From positions 1 to 20,735 of the forward strand of contig CAYLUE010000028.1 of assembly GCA_964386795.1 (NCBI GenBank): a stretch of DNA of 20,735 bases, written 5' to 3'. How positions within the stretch are numbered: position 1 is the first letter of the stretch; each line of letters begins with the position of its first letter. The notes beneath the pieces are model-generated. The model was not told the DNA's origin. It ran no database searches and saw only the letters and a list, made by a program, of their open reading frames with translations. The stretch is from TMED108 sp964386795. Lineage in GTDB: Bacteria > Fidelibacterota > Marinisomatia > Marinisomatales > TCS55. Of the stretch, positions 8,050 to 15,143 are shown in pieces. A program made the translations under genes and the position numbers.

Positions 8050-9242
8050 TGGGATTCAAAAAAATCTTTAAGCTTGATTAAACCCTCATTGATATCTTCG
8101 ACAGATATTCCAGAATAAGCTAGTCTAATATAATAGTCAGTCTCATCTGCTTGAGCTCTTCCAAAATGTTCGCGAGTACAAAAAGATACATTTGCATTAT
8201 TAAGAGCGCCATTTTGTAAATCTTCAATTTTATGAAGTCCTTTTCTTTCCATTATTTTAGTTACATTAGGAAACAAATAAAAAGTAGTGCGGGGTGCAGT
8301 TATATTAATGCCATTAATAGCATTAAGGCCTTTAATGGTAGCGTCTCTACGATCTTTAAGAGTATTTAATATATTTATCGATCCACTCTGATCACCATTC
8401 AGAGCTTCAACCATAGCATTTTGAATAAAATGAGTGGTGCATGATTCAGCGTTTACATTTAATTTGGCAATTCTTTTAATTATTTCCTTAGGGCCGATTG
8501 ACCCACCAACTCTCCATCCTGTCATCGCGAACTTCTTAGAAAAAGTATAGAGTATGACTGTTCTCTCTTTCATTCCCGGAAGAGAAACGATTGAGTTTGC
8601 ATCTCCATCATAGACAATCTCAAAGTAAGCTTCATCAGAAAGCACCCAAAGATTATGCTCAATCGCTATTTTTGCTATAGCTTCCATTTCATTTTTTGAT
8701 GATTCAGCAGATATGGGATTTTGATAATTATTGTAAATCAGTGCAACAGTTCTATCCGTAATGGAGTCAGATAGCTTTTGAATATCAATATCAAAACCAG
8801 AATCTGTTTGAACAAAAGAATAAGGAACAGCTTTACCTCTCTGGTATTCAATCTGAGATTCATAAATTGGGTAACCAGGATTTGGATATAGTATCTCATC
8901 ACCAGGATTCATAATCGAAGAAATAAATTTTCCTATTGTCGGCTTACCTCCAGGCTGTATTGCTACATTATCTGGTTCATAATTCACACCTCTCTTATTC
9001 CCTACGTCATTAGCCAATGCTTCTCTTAAAGGTAAAATACCTTCTGAAGGGCAATAACCTGTTAAGCCGTCATTAATACTCTTAATTGTTGCCTGTACAA
9101 TATTTTCAGGAGTTGGGAGATTAATATCTCCCAAATGAAAAGGATATACTTTATTACCTTTATCTGCCCATTCCTTAGCTTGCGCAGATACAGCAAACGC
9201 TGTTTCAGTACCTAAATTTTGTAATTGATTTGCATACTTCAT
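8046..9242 (-). CDS. PLP-dependent class I/II aminotransferase
   Basis: Fold-type I aminotransferase using pyridoxal phosphate; the amino donor cannot be told from sequence. From the ATG start used here (398 aa): GDINLPTP (38-45), GYCPSEGILPLREALA (62-77), IQPGGKPTI (95-103), NPGYPIYES (121-129), NNYQNP (171-176) with the PLP-contacting N175, SDEAYFE (202-208) with D203, YTFSKKFAMTGWRVGG (232-247) with the PLP lysine probably K236, and a late YYIRLAYSG segment whose Arg binds the substrate carboxylate. An in-frame TTG at 9251 would give a 4-base overlap with the ruvA stop. ATG 9242 starts 5 bases after it and is the better codon, though neither has a clear Shine-Dalgarno. It often gets annotated as AspC-like. 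The NPIS in place of the usual NPTG, and PGGKP in place of G-A-K/S-x-A, set it apart. Confidence 0.9.
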   Translation of the reverse strand: MKYANQLQNLGTETAFAVSAQAKEWADKGNKVYPFHLGDINLPTPENIVQATIKSINDGLTGYCPSEGILPLREALANDVGNKRGVNYEPDNVAIQPGGKPTIGKFISSIMNPGDEILYPNPGYPIYESQIEYQRGKAVPYSFVQTDSGFDIDIQKLSDSITDRTVALIYNNYQNPISAESSKNEMEAIAKIAIEHNLWVLSDEAYFEIVYDGDANSIVSLPGMKERTVILYTFSKKFAMTGWRVGGSIGPKEIIKRIAKLNVNAESCTTHFIQNAMVEALNGDQSGSINILNTLKDRRDATIKGLNAINGINITAPRTTFYLFPNVTKIMERKGLHKIEDLQNGALNNANVSFCTREHFGRAQADETDYYIRLAYSGISVEDINEGLIKLKDFFESQ

Positions 9243-9247
9243 TGAAA

Positions 9248-9853
9248 TCAAGACATCTGCTTTAACACTTCACGAATCACATCTTCCAATTTTTCAGGAA
9301 TTTTTGATTCTTTTTGTAATTCAGATAAAGCATTTGAAATTTGTTTAGAATTATAACCCAATGACTTTAGGGCATTTGTTGCATCTTTTACAATAACTGT
9401 GTCTGCTCCATCAGAAAAGCCAAGCGTTTCATCTTTTTTATTATCTATAGAAAATTTTTCTTTAAGCTCTATAATAATTCGCTTTGCTGTTTTTGCACCA
9501 ATCCCTGGAATTATTGTAAGTGACTTAACATCGCTTTCTATAATTTTTTGTTTAAACTCATTTGGGGTAGTTCCAGATAATATATTCATAGCCGATCTCG
9601 GACCAATACCGCTTATTGTATTCAAATTTAAAAAGAGCGATCTTTCTGAATGTTTTATAAAACCATATAAATTCAATAGGTCTTCCTTAACATGAAGATG
9701 CGTTAATAGCGTTACGCTTTCATTGATTTTTGGCAATTTTTCATAGGTGGAAATAGATATATTTAGGTTGTAAACAATCCCGCTGATTTGCACCTGTGCG
9801 CCTGTGGGGCTTTTTGCCGTTAATTTTCCTGAAATTGACTCAATCAAGCTCAT
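9248..9853 (-). CDS. ruvA: Holliday junction branch migration protein RuvA
   Basis: DNA-binding subunit that grips Holliday junctions as a tetramer and loads the RuvB motor. The three domains are visible in 201 aa: an N-terminal OB fold (about 1-64, including HVKEDLLNLYGF), two helix-hairpin-helix motifs (ISGIGPRSAMNIL around 79-91 and IPGIGAKTAKRIIIELK around 114-130), and a C-terminal RuvB-contacting domain (about 152-201, ATNALKSLGYNSKQISNAL). Its ATG overlaps the ruvC stop by 4 bases. The next gene is an aminotransferase, not ruvB, so the helicase partner must be encoded elsewhere. Confidence 0.97.
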   Translation of the reverse strand: MSLIESISGKLTAKSPTGAQVQISGIVYNLNISISTYEKLPKINESVTLLTHLHVKEDLLNLYGFIKHSERSLFLNLNTISGIGPRSAMNILSGTTPNEFKQKIIESDVKSLTIIPGIGAKTAKRIIIELKEKFSIDNKKDETLGFSDGADTVIVKDATNALKSLGYNSKQISNALSELQKESKIPEKLEDVIREVLKQMS

Positions 9854-10338
9854 AAATATTTATTTTGATTAATATGGCACAGGCCTATTGCAAGAGCATC
9901 AGTAATGTCGAGAGATTTTATTGTTTTATCGATATTAAGAATTTTTTCAACCATATATTTTACTTGTTTTTTAGTAGCCGACCCACTGCCAGTAACAGAC
10001 TGCTTTACTTTTTTTGGTGCATAAACCATGGAAGGTATCCCTTTCGATGCAGCTGAAAGCAATAAAACACCTCTAGCTTGCCCCAAAAGGATGGCAGATT
10101 TAACGTTTTGACTATAAAATGAATCTTCGATTGCCATGGATTGTGGGTTGAATTTATCAATTAAATCATTCATATGACTATTTAAATACTCAAGTCTATT
10201 TGGAATAGACTCCTTAGTTGGTGGAGTAACTAATCCATAGGCAACAACCTTAATCTGACTACCTTTGTAGTCAAGGATTCCAAATCCAGTATTATTGAGT
10301 CCTGGATCGACACTAATTACTCTTTGAATGCTAATCAA
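9850..10338 (-). CDS. ruvC: Holliday junction endonuclease RuvC
   Basis: RNase H-fold resolvase that cuts Holliday junctions symmetrically. The acidic catalytic set is present: D11 in SVDPGLNNTGFGILD, E71 in AIEDSFYSQNVKSA, and D144 and D147 in LDITDALAIGLCH. The family segments LLGQARGVLLL (85-94) and YAPKKVKQSVTGSGSATK (106-123) are intact. Length 162 aa is usual. The start codon is TTG at 10338, 4 bases after the yebC stop. No in-frame ATG is placed to keep the first beta-strand, and there is no obvious Shine-Dalgarno, so translation may depend on termination of yebC. Overlaps ruvA by ATGA. Confidence 0.96.
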   Translation of the reverse strand: MISIQRVISVDPGLNNTGFGILDYKGSQIKVVAYGLVTPPTKESIPNRLEYLNSHMNDLIDKFNPQSMAIEDSFYSQNVKSAILLGQARGVLLLSAASKGIPSMVYAPKKVKQSVTGSGSATKKQVKYMVEKILNIDKTIKSLDITDALAIGLCHINQNKYL

Positions 10339-10342
10339 GAGA

Positions 10343-11083
10343 TTATTGTTTAGTGTTAGAAAAATTTATTTGAAAATTTGATGCGATATTTTGAACATCA
10401 TCATGCTCTTCAAGCTGCTCCATCAAAGTTATTAATTTTGAAGATTCTGAATCATTTATATCTACAATATTTTTTGGAACCATTTCAATTTTTGAAGACA
10501 GTATATTATAGCCTTTATGCTCAAGTTTTTCCGCTATATCAGCGGTTAGTGGTGGCTTGGAAGTAATTAAAAAATCTGATTCATCTCTAGTAAAATCCTC
10601 AGCTCCTGAATCAAGTGCATCGTTAAATAACTTTTCTTCATCAACTGAATTAGATTCGATGATTATTTGACCTAATTTTTCAAACATCCAAGATACTGAT
10701 CCATTTTCACCAAGATTACCCCCATATTTGCTCATTAAATGCCTTATTTCAGCAACAGTCCGATTTTTATTATCTGTCATTACTTCCATTATAATCGCTA
10801 CACCTTCCGGTCCATAGCCCTCGTAAGAAAGCTCTTCGTAGTTAACTCCTTCAAGCTCACCAGCGCCTTTTTGAATATTTCGTATGATTGTATCGTTTGG
10901 CATATTAGCTGCTTTTGCGGTTGATATGGCTTGACGTAATCGAGGATTTGATTCTGGGTCGCTACCTCCATTCTTAGCAGCAACCATTAATTCCTTGATT
11001 ATTTTAGTAAACACCTTTCCTCTTTTAGCATCCTGAGCAGCCTTCTTGTGTTTAATATTTGCCCATTTACTATGACCAGCCAT
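10343..11083 (-). CDS. yebC: YebC/PmpR family protein (TACO1 family)
   Basis: Member of the conserved YebC/TACO1 family, described variously as a transcriptional regulator and, more recently, as a translation factor that helps ribosomes through proline-rich stretches. The N-terminal signature MAGHSKWANIKHKK and the basic segment QDAKRGKVFTKIIKEL are intact. They are followed by PRLRQAISTAKAANMPNDTI and YEGYGPEGVAIIMEVMTDNKNRT-type sequence near residues 86-108. Length 246 aa is standard for the three-domain fold. The ATG is preceded by AAAGGA with 7 bases of spacing, one of the few good ribosome binding sites in the window. The order yebC-ruvC-ruvA is a widely conserved cluster, which supports all three assignments. 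Confidence 0.96.
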   Translation of the reverse strand: MAGHSKWANIKHKKAAQDAKRGKVFTKIIKELMVAAKNGGSDPESNPRLRQAISTAKAANMPNDTIIRNIQKGAGELEGVNYEELSYEGYGPEGVAIIMEVMTDNKNRTVAEIRHLMSKYGGNLGENGSVSWMFEKLGQIIIESNSVDEEKLFNDALDSGAEDFTRDESDFLITSKPPLTADIAEKLEHKGYNILSSKIEMVPKNIVDINDSESSKLITLMEQLEEHDDVQNIASNFQINFSNTKQ

Positions 11084-11104
11084 AGCAATATCCTTTATTT
11101 TTCT

Positions 11105-11512
11105 TCAGTGTAATAACGATTCAATTTTTTGCAATAAAGATTTAGGAGGTTTTTTAGGCTTACCATTTTTATCTATAAACCCATGAACTGTTTTACCGAT
11201 TGCAACTATCGAATGATCATTTTCATTTAAAACGTTATAATCTATTTGAAGTCGCGCAGAGGGCATCTGAGCAATACGTGATTCAATCAATAGCTTATCT
11301 TCAAAGCGAGCGCTTTTCTTATAGTCGCAAGACGCTGAGACAACAGGCAGGAAAAAACCATCTTTTTCAATATCTTTTACAGCAAAACCAATACTATCAA
11401 GCAATTCCGTTCTAGCTAATTCAAAAAATTCAAAATATCTTGAATAGTAGACAATACCCATTTGATCTATATCTTTATAATAAACTTTAACATGAAAAAT
11501 ATGAGATATCAT
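11105..11512 (-). CDS. YbgC/FadM-type acyl-CoA thioesterase (4HBT hotdog fold)
   Basis: Small hotdog-fold thioesterase expected to hydrolyse acyl-CoA or acyl-ACP thioesters. The N-terminus has the family pattern HVKVYYKDIDQMGIVYYSRYFEFFE split across residues 7-31, with the catalytic Asp at D16 followed by MG-I-V-Y; the His found after it in E. coli YbgC is Y23 here, as in many relatives. The strands that complete the fold are visible (DKLLIESRIAQM, ARLQIDYNVLN, SIVAIGKTVHGFID). Length 135 aa is typical. It overlaps the accA stop by ATGA, so it is coupled to fatty-acid synthesis rather than to the tol-pal genes where ybgC usually sits; substrate unknown. Confidence 0.92.
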   Translation of the reverse strand: MISHIFHVKVYYKDIDQMGIVYYSRYFEFFELARTELLDSIGFAVKDIEKDGFFLPVVSASCDYKKSARFEDKLLIESRIAQMPSARLQIDYNVLNENDHSIVAIGKTVHGFIDKNGKPKKPPKSLLQKIESLLH

Positions 11513-12465
11513 TTTCCTTCTGATATTTTTCCCATTTTCTCATAACGCTTGATGCGTTGATCTAAAAAAGTGGTTGGATCAACCGATCGGAGTGTATCTA
11601 TTTCATTTAATATTGAAGATTTTATCAATAAAACAGCTTGGTCAAGCTCTCGATGAGCTCCACCAATAGGCTCTTTTATTATTTCATCACAAATCCCCAT
11701 TTCTAAAAGATCTTCAGGGGTAACCTTCATAGCATCAGCAGCTTCAGGTGCTTTTGCTGCATCACGCCATAATATAGATGCACATCCTTCAGGGCTGATT
11801 ACTGAATACCATGTATTTTCCATCATTAACATTCTATCGCAAATACCAATACCAAGAGCACCTCCACTAGCACCCTCACCAATCACGACTGTAACGATAG
11901 GTGTTTTTAAGCGAGACATTTCGAATAAATTTCGAGCAATTGCCTCTCCCTGACCTCTTTCTTCGGCGCCAATACCCGGATAAGCGCCTGGGGTATCGAT
12001 CAATGAAATAATTGGGAGATTAAATTTTTCAGCTAATTTCATAACTCGAAGTGCTTTTCGATACCCTTCAGGTCGCATCATGCCAAAGTTTCGGGAAATA
12101 TTTTCTTTAGTATTTTTTCCTTTTTGCTGGCCAATATAAACGACTTTAGTATCTTCAATTGACCCCAAACCACAGACAACCGCTGAATCATCTCCAAAAT
12201 ATCGGTCACCATGGAGTTCTACAAAATCAGGAGAAAGAGACTTAATATAATCCATCGATAATGGGCGCTGCGGGTGTCTCGCTAGCTGTACTTTTTGCCA
12301 GCGCGTTAAATTAGAAAAAATTTCCTCTAAACATGTTTTTCTTTCAGAAATTAAACTAGAAAGCTCGCCTGACGAGCTTTTAGAATTAGGCTCCGATTCA
12401 AGCTCAAGTATTTTTTGATCTATTTCTTTTAAAGGCTGTTCAAAGTCTAGATAATAATTTGGCAT
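11509..12465 (-). CDS. accA: acetyl-CoA carboxylase carboxyltransferase subunit alpha
   Basis: Alpha half of the carboxyltransferase that moves carboxyl from biotin to acetyl-CoA, making malonyl-CoA for fatty acid synthesis; works with AccD, which is not in this window. The N-terminal helical region starts MPNYYLDFEQPLKEID. The crotonase-type core contains LHGDRYFGDD (85-94), YIGQQKGKNTKENISRNFGM-type sequence (111-130), MRPEGYRKALR (131-141), LIDTPGAYPGIGAEERG (156-172) and GEGASGGALGIG (197-208), whose glycines form the oxyanion hole, then SVISPEGCASILWRD. Length 318 aa is normal. The start is an ATG in an A-rich context 51 bases after the preceding gene, the largest gap within the protein-coding run. 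It is coupled to the thioesterase gene by ATGA. Confidence 0.98.
   Translation of the reverse strand: MPNYYLDFEQPLKEIDQKILELESEPNSKSSSGELSSLISERKTCLEEIFSNLTRWQKVQLARHPQRPLSMDYIKSLSPDFVELHGDRYFGDDSAVVCGLGSIEDTKVVYIGQQKGKNTKENISRNFGMMRPEGYRKALRVMKLAEKFNLPIISLIDTPGAYPGIGAEERGQGEAIARNLFEMSRLKTPIVTVVIGEGASGGALGIGICDRMLMMENTWYSVISPEGCASILWRDAAKAPEAADAMKVTPEDLLEMGICDEIIKEPIGGAHRELDQAVLLIKSSILNEIDTLRSVDPTTFLDQRIKRYEKMGKISEGK
12360..12380. repeat. perfect inverted repeat in the 5' part of accA
   Basis: AAAGCTCG (12360-12367), loop CCTGA, CGAGCTTT (12373-12380): an 8-bp perfect stem with a 5-base loop in accA codons 29-36, within the variable N-terminal helical linker (KSSSGELS). It is unusually GC-containing for this region. 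On the plus strand it is followed by TTTTAG-like sequence. It may be a mRNA hairpin affecting accA translation, or chance. Confidence 0.5.
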
Positions 12466-12516
12466 TTTTTTCTAATAAATTGATAGTGAATCTAAATCTT
12501 TTTATTATTGTATTTA

Positions 12517-13233
12517 TTATTTATTCCTGCGAAATATTTTCCAGATCCTGAATCTCCAAACCATCCAAACAGCTTCAAACATTATTGCTTTACTCATCTT
12601 AGATTCACCAATAGTTCTATCTATAAAAATAATTGGGTGTTCTGCTAATTTATAACCTTTGTGCCATGCACGAAAATTCATTTCTATTTGAAATGAATAC
12701 CCTGAAGAGCGAACATCTTTTAAGTTGAGTGATTTTAATGTACTAGCTTTCCAAGCTTTATACCCGCCAGTTGCATCCTTGACCGGCATACCTGTTACAA
12801 TCCTAGAATAGACGCTTGCCCCATAGCTTAAGAATAGTCTTTTTAGTGGCCAATTAACAACGCTAATTCCATTAACATATCTACTACCTATTACTAAATC
12901 ATTATTTTTTAATAATTCAATCATTGCGGGTATTTCCTTAGGGTGATGCGACATATCTGCATCCATTTGAATAATTGTATCGTATTTGCGCTTTAAAGCC
13001 CATTCAAATCCAAACAAATATGCCTTTCCTAATCCATTTTTAACTTTTCTTGTTACTAAGTGAAGGTCTGGGTGGATTTTTTGCAAATCACGTACAATTT
13101 GTCCCGTCCCATCAGGGGAGCTATCATCAACAATAAGTAAATGAATACCTGGGTTTCTATCAAAAACAGTTCTAACTAAAGTTGAGACGTTTTTGCTTTC
13201 ATTGTAGGTTGGTGATATTATAATCGTCTTCAT
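12517..13233 (-). CDS. polyprenol (dolichol)-phosphate mannosyltransferase-like GT2 glycosyltransferase
   Basis: GT-A fold family 2 glycosyltransferase of the DPM1/Ppm1 type, which transfers a sugar (typically mannose from GDP-mannose) to a polyprenyl phosphate at the inner membrane face. Marks: SPTYNESKNV (7-16), VDDSSPDGTG (35-44, with D36 and D37), QMDADMSHHP (89-98, DxD-type metal site), VIGSRYVNG (114-122), MPVKDATGGYKAW (149-161), SGYSFQIEM (177-185) and the tail FIDRTIGESKMS (203-214), all typical of the family. Length 238 aa, with no C-terminal membrane anchor, is like the short bacterial and human forms. The start overlaps the preceding sugar-reductase gene by ATGA. The donor sugar is inferred, not shown. 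Confidence 0.92.
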   Translation of the reverse strand: MKTIIISPTYNESKNVSTLVRTVFDRNPGIHLLIVDDSSPDGTGQIVRDLQKIHPDLHLVTRKVKNGLGKAYLFGFEWALKRKYDTIIQMDADMSHHPKEIPAMIELLKNNDLVIGSRYVNGISVVNWPLKRLFLSYGASVYSRIVTGMPVKDATGGYKAWKASTLKSLNLKDVRSSGYSFQIEMNFRAWHKGYKLAEHPIIFIDRTIGESKMSKAIMFEAVWMVWRFRIWKIFRRNK

Positions 13234-14093
13234 GGGTTCAACATCTTACGAAATTCTTCAAGACAAGTTTCAACTGAAGGCGGTTTTATTCCAAGCTGTT
13301 CTTCAATTTTTTGAGTTTTTAATCCACTCAACATTGGACGTGGGGCTAATTGGTTTAATTCAGATGATAAAATCGGTTGAATCAGTGATTGGTCCAATTC
13401 AAAAATTTTTGCAATCAATTGTGCAAATTCGAAACGACTCATAAGACCTTGATCAGCATAATGATACAGACCATAAGTATTAGAGGAGGCAATATTTAAT
13501 ATAAAACTAGCTAGAGAATGGGTAGACGTGGGATTATTCCACTGATCTTTAACTACTCTTATACTTCTTAAATTCTCAAGTGAATTGATAACCCATTTAA
13601 GAAAGCTTGCTTTGGTATTTTTATCATCACCATAAAGAACATTTGTACGAATAATTGTATAATTAAGCTTGGTATTCATCAGGAATTCTTCCGCCAATAA
13701 TTTTGTACGACCATATACAGAGATAGGATTGGTTGAATCATTTTCAGCATAAGGCCCATTTTTTCCATCAAATACATAATCGGTAGAAATTTGAATAATA
13801 TGACCATCGAAACCATCGCAAAGATTTTTTAATCCATCCGCATTATATTTCTCAGCTATTTTGGGTTCATTTTCACAGCTATCAACATCAGTCATGGCGG
13901 CTAAATTTAATATTATATCTGGTTGAAATCTTGCCAAAGCGTTTCTGGTAGATTGCTTATTTGAAATATCGAGCTGATATCTCTCATCTTTAGCGCTTCG
14001 ACCAGTGCTATATAATTTAAAGTATTTCTTTAAGTATTCTGTACATACTATTCCTAATTGACCATATGCACCTGTTACTAATATTGTTTTCAT
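13230..14093 (-). CDS. rfbD: dTDP-4-dehydrorhamnose reductase-like (RmlD/RfbD) extended SDR
   Basis: NAD(P)H-dependent extended SDR, most like RmlD, which reduces dTDP-4-dehydrorhamnose to dTDP-L-rhamnose for surface polysaccharide. Marks: TGAYGQLG (7-14) for the nucleotide, LNLAAMTDVDSCE (62-74), QISTDYVFDG (101-110), active-site Y127 with K131 in VYGRTK, TNVLYG, and the C-terminal RPMLSGLKTQK matching the RmlD RPxxSxLDxxK pattern. Length 287 aa is normal. It overlaps the DUF4837 gene upstream and the glycosyltransferase downstream, both by ATGA. rmlA, rmlB and rmlC are not here. A related reductase of other nucleotide sugars (or MAT2B-like) is possible. Confidence 0.88.
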   Translation of the reverse strand: MKTILVTGAYGQLGIVCTEYLKKYFKLYSTGRSAKDERYQLDISNKQSTRNALARFQPDIILNLAAMTDVDSCENEPKIAEKYNADGLKNLCDGFDGHIIQISTDYVFDGKNGPYAENDSTNPISVYGRTKLLAEEFLMNTKLNYTIIRTNVLYGDDKNTKASFLKWVINSLENLRSIRVVKDQWNNPTSTHSLASFILNIASSNTYGLYHYADQGLMSRFEFAQLIAKIFELDQSLIQPILSSELNQLAPRPMLSGLKTQKIEEQLGIKPPSVETCLEEFRKMLNP

Positions 14094-15103
14094 TTGGATG
14101 AAAACTCTTTTGTCTTAAAGGTGTTTGCCACAATATCAACCTGTCTAAGCAGTAGATATTTATCTCTTCCGGGATGAAATATCATCGAATGGATAAAAAA
14201 TGTTCTATCGCTGTTTGGATCATAAAAAAGATGGGAAATAAATGGGCCACCTTGCGCATCTTCAATGCTTTCCCATAAACCGGTAATTTTCCATGATCCA
14301 AAATCACCAAAAGATGAAGGTTCAGCTTTAAACCTATAGTCAGAATATCGGATATGTTCGAAATATTTTTCTGGAAAAACTTTTGCATAACTTGCTACAG
14401 AAGTCGAGTCTGAAAATAATAATCCTTGCTTCCACTGAACAGCAAGCCATCTAAATGGGAGATCCCTACCAATCCAAAAGAGCTGTTGCTCTGCGCTGTC
14501 TCTGATAACTGTATACCCCCATGGTATTTTAATGTTCCATCCATAGTTATTAATTAGCTTATCCTGTAATTCTTTTTGGAGTGTGGACTCGTCAAATAGA
14601 TATGCACTTTGCCTTTTGATGAATAATTCATCAAACTGTTTTTTTAACCAGGGACCCTGCTCTTCAGAAAGATTGTATATTTTTTCATAAGAAGGTCCAT
14701 TGATTATCAAGAAATTTTGGTCACGTGCATATATATCTTTAGATAAAATAAGGTGATTGTCCCCAGACATTGTTGAATTATATTGACTGTCAGATAATAT
14801 ATTTTTAATCAATTTGGATCCATTGTTTGAAGGATAATTGCCAATCGCCCCAATAATGACATTTACATAATTCTTTACATCCCTGAAGCGTTCTGGCTCT
14901 ACCCAAATGATTTTAAAATACGGCTCTGGCTGTGGAGTAAACAGTGTGTCGCTCAATATTGTAGACAATATTGACTCTATTGCACTTTTATCGCCTTTAG
15001 AGCTAATAACAATAATTTCATTGCTACCACCCTGAGCACGCGGCTTAGTATCCTGGCAAGCAGAAAATAAAAATATTAATAGTAGAATAAAGTGTCTAAA
15101 CAT
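14090..15103 (-). CDS. DUF4837 family lipoprotein
   Basis: Predicted lipoprotein: the N-terminus MFRHFILLLIFLFSACQD gives a hydrophobic segment and a lipobox-like FSAC with C16 as the lipidation site (the -3 residue is Phe rather than the usual Leu). The rest, 320 aa, resembles the DUF4837 family found mostly in Bacteroidota and relatives, with the characteristic N-terminal GDKSAIESILSTILSDTLFTPQPEPYFKI-like start in pieces, a middle WGYTVIRDSAEQQLFWIGRD, and a late GLWESIEDAQGGPFISHLFYD. The function of the family is unknown to me. The gene lies 40 bp after the Omp85-like gene and overlaps rfbD by ATGA. The three-part region after the lipid anchor suggests a globular outer-membrane-attached domain. 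Confidence 0.85.
   Translation of the reverse strand: MFRHFILLLIFLFSACQDTKPRAQGGSNEIIVISSKGDKSAIESILSTILSDTLFTPQPEPYFKIIWVEPERFRDVKNYVNVIIGAIGNYPSNNGSKLIKNILSDSQYNSTMSGDNHLILSKDIYARDQNFLIINGPSYEKIYNLSEEQGPWLKKQFDELFIKRQSAYLFDESTLQKELQDKLINNYGWNIKIPWGYTVIRDSAEQQLFWIGRDLPFRWLAVQWKQGLLFSDSTSVASYAKVFPEKYFEHIRYSDYRFKAEPSSFGDFGSWKITGLWESIEDAQGGPFISHLFYDPNSDRTFFIHSMIFHPGRDKYLLLRQVDIVANTFKTKEFSSK
14953..14974. repeat. perfect inverted repeat inside the DUF4837 gene
   Basis: TCAATATTG (14953-14961), loop TAGA, CAATATTGA (14966-14974): a perfect 9-bp stem with a 4-base loop, about 130 bases into the coding region. CAATATTG is itself palindromic, so the same 8-mer also occurs as a direct repeat 12 bases apart, encoding a repeated I-L-S tripeptide. 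Could be a hairpin in mRNA, a protein-binding dyad, or chance in AT-rich DNA. Confidence 0.5.
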
Positions 15104-15143
15104 TTTGCTATCTTGTTTATAATAGATTGAAAATTACTCTTAA

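Noticed and set aside
12466..12516. Terminator or promoter in the 51-bp gap before accA
   Set aside because: It is AT-rich with no hairpin and no paired promoter boxes.
15104..15143. Internal promoter before the DUF4837 gene (a TATTAT box on the minus strand)
   Set aside because: Five of six -10 matches are common in sequence this AT-rich, and no -35 or Bacteroidota-type -33 element is at the right distance.
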